This document shows, piece by piece, positions 8,913 through 12,532 of a stretch of DNA of 12,532 bases. A program made the translations under genes and the position numbers. The DNA comes from Elusimicrobiales bacterium (GTDB lineage: Bacteria; Elusimicrobiota; Elusimicrobia; Elusimicrobiales; UBA9959). Under the pieces are notes generated by a model. It was not told the DNA's origin and ran no database searches. It saw only the letters and a program-made list of their open reading frames with translations. Position 1 is the first letter of the stretch; every line of letters starts with the position of its first letter. The stretch is from assembly GCA_026416895.1 (NCBI GenBank), contig JAOAEH010000056.1:1-12532 (forward strand), given 5' to 3'.

Positions 8913-10019
8913 CTAAGGCAAAGACAATTTCCCAAGAACTACTCTTTTTTTTGCTCCTGTAACATTAGGACAATTAGATGGTATACCTGCAACTCTACAT
9001 GCTCCAAGCAATGCAAATCCTGCAGCTTCTTTTGCTAATGGATGTATATTATATTTTAAAATACTGTTTACAGGAATATCCTTAAACAATTTTTGGAGAT
9101 TATTCATCAATGTATTATTAAAACTACCACCTCCACTTACAACTACTTCTGATATCTCTGCTTTTACAAATTTGTCTACCGAATATTTTACACACAAAGC
9201 TGTAAAATAATTCAATGTTGCCAAGATATCCTCTATCTTTTCTTTTTTAAAATCAAAACTTTTTTTTATAAATTCTATACCAAATTCTTCTCTATCAAGT
9301 GATTTTGGTGGTTTTTTATGGAAAAAGGGATTTTTCATAAATCTTTCTATCTTTGAATAATTTATAACTCCCTTAGAAGCAAGAAAACCATTTTTATCAT
9401 AGCTTTCCCTATCTTTAGTATAAATTCTAACAGCCCAATCCATCAAACTATTACCAGGTCCTGTATCAAAACCAAATGTTTTAATTCCACCACCAGTAAT
9501 AGTTATATTAGAAATTCCACCAATATTTAACAAACACATAATCTTATCATTATCACCAAATAAAAACTCATCAAAAAATGGTATCAGCGGAGCACCTTCT
9601 CCACCAAAAACAATATCACCTATTCTAAAATCATAAGCTACAGGAACATTAAATTTTCTGGTAATAAATTCAACCTCCCCTATTTGAAATGTAACTTTTT
9701 TGGTTGAGTCATGATATATAGTTTGACCATGGCTTGATATAAGATCAATTCTTTTTATTTTAAACTTTTTAATAAAGTTATAAACCATATCTGCCCAAAT
9801 ATTACCAAGTTTAAAGCTAAGATTGATAATATCTGAAGTTTTAAATTCTCGTGCTTTCATTATATTTATTTGAAAAGATTTAGAATATGAATAATTTTCA
9901 AATTTAAGTACTTTTAAATTTTTAGGTTTAAAAGAAACTTCACAATACGCAATGCTAAGTCCATCACAGCTTGTACCAGACATAAGTCCTATAACATAAA
10001 ATTTATTTCTTTTGATCAT
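8913..10019 (-). CDS. anmK: Anhydro-N-acetylmuramic acid kinase
   Basis: AnmK hydrolyses and phosphorylates 1,6-anhydro-MurNAc, released by lytic transglycosylases during wall turnover, to MurNAc-6-phosphate, feeding peptidoglycan recycling in the cytoplasm. The 368-residue length is typical. Family motifs in order are the phosphate loop GLMSGTSCDGL (11-21), SSHGQT (95-100), GGEGAPL (139-145), NIGGISN (165-171), FDTGPGNSLMDW (184-195) with D185 as the likely catalytic base, VVSGGGSFN (293-301) and the C-terminal NVTGAKKRVVLGK (352-364). All are intact. No MurQ etherase, NagZ or permease is nearby, so the rest of the pathway must be elsewhere. Only a weak ribosome site precedes the ATG. The gene lies 53 bases after the Nudix gene, with no terminator between them, so it may be read as the third gene of that unit. 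Confidence 0.96.
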   Translation of the reverse strand: MIKRNKFYVIGLMSGTSCDGLSIAYCEVSFKPKNLKVLKFENYSYSKSFQINIMKAREFKTSDIINLSFKLGNIWADMVYNFIKKFKIKRIDLISSHGQTIYHDSTKKVTFQIGEVEFITRKFNVPVAYDFRIGDIVFGGEGAPLIPFFDEFLFGDNDKIMCLLNIGGISNITITGGGIKTFGFDTGPGNSLMDWAVRIYTKDRESYDKNGFLASKGVINYSKIERFMKNPFFHKKPPKSLDREEFGIEFIKKSFDFKKEKIEDILATLNYFTALCVKYSVDKFVKAEISEVVVSGGGSFNNTLMNNLQKLFKDIPVNSILKYNIHPLAKEAAGFALLGACRVAGIPSNCPNVTGAKKRVVLGKLSLP

Positions 10020-10072
10020 AAAACAAATCCATCATTTTTTATTTTACTTAATCAATTTAATTTAAGTATAAA

Positions 10073-10564
10073 CTATAAAGACTTTAATAATTTTAATTTG
10101 AAATCAACTAATTTTCCTTTTTTATAATAAAAAACTCCATAAAAGAAAATATTTTCCTTAAAAACATACTTGATAAAATACTTATCTCCTTCCCAAATAT
10201 TAATTTTGGATAATTTTTCTAAATTAATCCATAAAAGCTCTCCTTCATCTGACTTTTTAATACTTCCATAAAATATATTTGCAAGGTAGACAAAAACTGT
10301 CCAACAATTTTTTCCATCAAAATTCGGAAAGCGAAGTATACCTTTAAGTATAGGTTTTTTTATTTTTAAACCACTCTCTTCTTTAACCTCTCTTATAACA
10401 CATTCCAAAGGAGTCTCATTTTTCTCGATTTTTCCACCAAGGCCATTATATTTATATGCATGTATATCATTTTTCTTTTTTGTTCTATGTAGCATTAAAA
10501 CTCTTTTGCCGTCATATACATAACAAAGAGTTGCTAATATGTTATTTGAATACATAAAATTCAT
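10073..10564 (-). CDS. MutT/Nudix hydrolase, MutX-like (probable 8-oxo-dGTP diphosphatase)
   Basis: Nudix enzymes cleave nucleoside diphosphates linked to another group. The box runs from G44 through E50 and R58-E59 to E62-E63-x-G65, with all conserved positions present (GGKIEKNE, then REVKEESGL). Around it, LMLHRTKKKNDIH (23-35), YNGLGGK and the downstream WEGDKYF resemble MutX of streptococci and related 8-oxo-dGTP diphosphatases, which remove oxidised dGTP before it is used in DNA synthesis. The 163-residue length fits. Substrate is inferred from similarity; other nucleotide or sugar-nucleotide substrates cannot be excluded. The gene begins four bases after the radical SAM stop with no Shine-Dalgarno, so coupled translation is likely. 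Met4 is an alternative start nine bases in. Confidence 0.9.
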   Translation of the reverse strand: MNFMYSNNILATLCYVYDGKRVLMLHRTKKKNDIHAYKYNGLGGKIEKNETPLECVIREVKEESGLKIKKPILKGILRFPNFDGKNCWTVFVYLANIFYGSIKKSDEGELLWINLEKLSKINIWEGDKYFIKYVFKENIFFYGVFYYKKGKLVDFKLKLLKSL

Positions 10565-10568
10565 AATT

Positions 10569-11552
10569 TTATATTATAACTTTTTCAACACAACACTGCC
10601 TACAAATAGGAAGCTTTCCATCTTCACAAAAGTTCTTGATCTTTGAAATAACATCAATATTTTCCAAAAAAACTTCCCTCAAAGATCTTTCTTTTAAATT
10701 TCCAATTGAAAAATTATTAAGCATTGGACATGGCAGTATTTTTCCAGAAGGTGTTATTATGGCATTCTTAAAGAGAAAACTACAATTTGTATTTAAATCC
10801 TCTAAAATTTTTTCTCCAACAATTCTGCCCCCATGGATTTTTTTTAAATTTAAAAAAATATTTTTTAACTTTTCTAAATCTATTTTATCTTTTATTTCAC
10901 TAAAATACGAATGCATACTTATAAATTCACCCCCTAAAAAATTATTAGTTTGCTCTATTAAACTGTTATTTACAAAACTTGCTAACTGTAGTCTTATCTT
11001 AGAAGGATTTAAACTAATAATTTTTGAAACACTTAAATCTAATTTATCAATATTATAAGACGAAACAGTTAAATATATCAATAACTCTGGTTTTTTCTTA
11101 TTATACTTTCTCTTTAAGTGGTTCAAAAATTTAATATTATTTTCTACTCTACCATAAACACCCTTTTCTCCTCTAATTCTATCATGAATATCAGCATATC
11201 CATCTATAGAAAATATAATCTTATCAAATAAATTATTTTTTATAATTTCAAATATCAAATTCTCAGTAAGCAAAGTGCCATTAGTAACGACTGAAGTTAA
11301 AAATCCCATGTCATTTACTTTGAAAACTAATTTTAAAAAATCTTTATACAAAAAAGGTTCTCCTCCTATAAAAGTTATTCTTGTTACATTATCTTTTCTT
11401 AATCTCTCACAAAGATATACCGCAGTCTCTAATTCCATTCTTTCTTCTTCTCCCCTCAATTTTCTATAATTATTATTCCATAGCTTACAAGTAAGGCACT
11501 TTAAATTACATGAATAGTCAGTCTCTAATATTACCCTTTTTGGATATGTCAT
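10569..11552 (-). CDS. Radical SAM protein with SPASM-type C-terminal cysteines
   Basis: Radical SAM enzymes use a [4Fe-4S] cluster to cleave S-adenosylmethionine and start radical chemistry. The cluster motif is C15-x3-C19-x2-C22 (SCNLKCLTC). FIGGEP at 61-66 binds the SAM amino group, and VVTNGTLL (88-95) and FSIDG (114-118) are further core strands. The C-terminal part has cysteines C257, C275, C309, C317, C320 and C321, with TPSGKILPCP (267-276) and ICRQCC (316-321), as expected for a SPASM or twitch domain holding auxiliary clusters. SPASM proteins often modify peptides or mature enzymes, while others sit in glycan loci. No precursor peptide is visible nearby, so the substrate is unknown. 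The first Met is only 14 residues before the cluster motif, so the start is well fixed, and it overlaps the divergent gene's start. Confidence 0.92.
   Translation of the reverse strand: MTYPKRVILETDYSCNLKCLTCKLWNNNYRKLRGEEERMELETAVYLCERLRKDNVTRITFIGGEPFLYKDFLKLVFKVNDMGFLTSVVTNGTLLTENLIFEIIKNNLFDKIIFSIDGYADIHDRIRGEKGVYGRVENNIKFLNHLKRKYNKKKPELLIYLTVSSYNIDKLDLSVSKIISLNPSKIRLQLASFVNNSLIEQTNNFLGGEFISMHSYFSEIKDKIDLEKLKNIFLNLKKIHGGRIVGEKILEDLNTNCSFLFKNAIITPSGKILPCPMLNNFSIGNLKERSLREVFLENIDVISKIKNFCEDGKLPICRQCCVEKVII
11546..11552. other. Overlapping divergent start codons (ATGTCAT)
   Basis: The plus-strand glycosyltransferase starts at ATG 11546-11548, and the minus-strand radical SAM gene starts at the ATG read from 11552 to 11550. 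The two coding regions share seven bases, leaving no intergenic space. Protein N-termini on both sides begin with expected secondary-structure elements, so neither start can be moved far downstream without damaging the protein. Confidence 0.75.
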
Positions 11553-12532
11553 ATAATATTAGAATAACATATTTTGGAATTATAAGAAGCATTACAAGTT
11601 GGGCAAAAGTAGCAAGAGAAATTTTAAAAGGTTTAATAAAAAACGGAATAGAAATATCAATATATGAGACAAAAGGTTTTCTTTATGATAAAAACTTTAA
11701 TCTTGAACTTCTCGAGAAATATGTTTCACATAAAACGTATGATATTATTTTTACTTTTGAACACCCATTAAAATACTACATGTTACCTAAATCTTCATTT
11801 AAAATAGGATTTTTAGTATATGAATTTACTCATTTACCACAAAGTTGGATTGAAAATATCAATAAATATCTTGATATGGTTTTGGTTCCATCAACATTTA
11901 CGTATAATGTGTTTATAAATTCAGGTATTAAAAAGGAAAAAATAAAAATATTAAGATATGGATACAATCCTAATTATTATTATCCAACAAAAAAAACAAA
12001 TAAAATAAATAATTTTTTAACTGTATCATCACCACATAAAAGGGAATCTCTTGATATACTCCTTGAAGCTTTTACTAAAGCATTTAAAGATAATAATAAT
12101 GTAAGATTAACGGTAAAACTTTCATATTCACAATTTAAAAAAAATAAAAACTTTGAAATACCATCATTTAATAAATTAATAGAAAAATACCAAAAAATAT
12201 TAAATTCAAAATTAAAAATAATAACAGATAAATTATCGGAAGAAGATATGGGAAATTTATATAGAAACTCGGATATATATATATCACTTTCTAAAGCTGA
12301 ATCATTTGGACTACCATTTCTAGAATCACTTGCATGTGGAAGACCAGTAGTATCACTAAAATATGGAGGACAGCTAGATTTTTTAAATGATAAAAACACA
12401 GTTTTTATAAAACATGTTTTAAAAGAAACACAAGATGAGTTATATGAAAAAACAAAAGAAAAACAGTTTGTAGCATATCCTGAAATTAATGATTGTATAG
12501 AAAAGTTAAAAATAATATATAATAAAGGTTTT
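11546..12532 (+). CDS. GT4-type (GT-B fold) glycosyltransferase, C-terminus cut by window edge
   Basis: Family 4 retaining glycosyltransferases move a sugar from a nucleotide-sugar donor to glycan, lipid or small-molecule acceptors, usually at the cytoplasmic membrane face. The frame is open for 329 codons to the right edge without a stop. Residues 5-11 (IRITYFG) form the first strand of the N-terminal Rossmann domain. LVPSTFTYNVFINSGI (113-128) and ILRYGYNP (135-142) mark the domain junction. The donor-site EX7E motif is E252-SFGLPFL-E260, followed by SLACGRPVVS (261-270), the hallmark of the family. Only the final stretch is missing. No Shine-Dalgarno precedes the ATG, whose upstream DNA lies in the divergent radical SAM gene. 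Acceptor and sugar are unknown; surface glycan synthesis is the likeliest role. Confidence 0.92.
   Translation, partial: MSYNIRITYFGIIRSITSWAKVAREILKGLIKNGIEISIYETKGFLYDKNFNLELLEKYVSHKTYDIIFTFEHPLKYYMLPKSSFKIGFLVYEFTHLPQSWIENINKYLDMVLVPSTFTYNVFINSGIKKEKIKILRYGYNPNYYYPTKKTNKINNFLTVSSPHKRESLDILLEAFTKAFKDNNNVRLTVKLSYSQFKKNKNFEIPSFNKLIEKYQKILNSKLKIITDKLSEEDMGNLYRNSDIYISLSKAESFGLPFLESLACGRPVVSLKYGGQLDFLNDKNTVFIKHVLKETQDELYEKTKEKQFVAYPEINDCIEKLKIIYNKGF
11579..11606 (-). promoter_or_regulatory. Candidate promoter of the radical SAM-Nudix unit, inside the divergent glycosyltransferase
   Basis: On the minus strand TTGCCC (11601-11606; 4 of 6 matches) is followed after 16 bases by a perfect TATAAT (11579-11584). 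Transcription would start near 11572, about 20 bases before the radical SAM ATG. Its position inside the first codons of the plus-strand gene is what the overlapping starts require. The call is moderate because TATAAT-like strings are frequent here. Confidence 0.4.

Noticed and set aside
10045..10068. Inverted repeat TACTTAA/TTAAGTA with a 10-base loop between the Nudix gene and anmK
   Set aside because: The stem is all A/T but for one G-C pair, no T-run follows on the transcribed strand, and such repeats are expected by chance in this composition.
10636..11058. Open frame of 140 codons on the plus strand
   Set aside because: It is antisense to the radical SAM gene, rich in Phe, Ile, Leu, Lys and Ser as expected from reversed A+T-rich codons, with no recognisable domain.
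11275..11469. Open frame of 64 codons on the plus strand
   Set aside because: It is antisense to the radical SAM core (including the GGEP region) and has no start-site support.
11465..11470. TATAAT on the plus strand as the glycosyltransferase promoter
   Set aside because: It is about 75 bases upstream of the ATG with no acceptable -35 at normal spacing, and the match is likely by chance.
11980..12399. Open frame of 139 codons on the minus strand
   Set aside because: It is antisense to the glycosyltransferase, including the conserved EX7E donor-site region; the plus frame explains the conservation.

Overview
The window is a densely packed, visibly A+T-rich piece of bacterial chromosome. Third codon positions are mostly A or T, and the largest gap between genes is under 100 bases. 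It holds eleven genes. The first ten are read on the minus strand, from about 11.55 kb down to the left edge. The eleventh is divergent and runs off the right edge. An anhydro-MurNAc kinase (peptidoglycan recycling), FtsH and a lipid-type synthase fit a bacterium with a peptidoglycan wall, probably Gram-negative. The glutamate dehydrogenase resembles the enzyme of amino-acid-fermenting anaerobes. I cannot name the phylum from sequence alone; A+T-rich spirochaete-like or candidate-phylum lineages are possible. There are no tRNAs, rRNAs, insertion sequences or CRISPR arrays.

Right block (10073-12532): a radical SAM/SPASM protein and a MutX-like Nudix hydrolase form a two-gene minus-strand unit four bases apart. 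A GT4-type glycosyltransferase diverges from it. The start codons of the two divergent genes share the 7-base string ATGTCAT, so each gene's control region must lie inside the other's coding sequence.

Middle block (7404-10019): anmK is followed by gdhA. gdhA has its own leader, with a good -35/-10 pair, a 13-base palindrome just after the predicted start of transcription and the strongest Shine-Dalgarno in the window. It ends at a clear GC-rich intrinsic terminator.

Left block (1-7394): six co-directional genes that probably form one operon, perhaps with an internal promoter. In transcription order they are a 962-residue receiver/PEP-synthase-like protein, a squalene/phytoene synthase-family enzyme, an unrecognised 546-residue membrane protein, rlmB, hpt and ftsH (only its N-terminal 173 codons). 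The hpt-ftsH pair overlaps by ATGA and is a widely conserved housekeeping pair. The three genes upstream of rlmB are the unusual part: a putative phospho-responsive ATP-grasp-like protein lacking the catalytic phosphohistidine domain, an isoprenoid-condensing enzyme, and a membrane protein with a possible lipid-interacting C-terminal domain. That they form a membrane-lipid-related module is my inference only.
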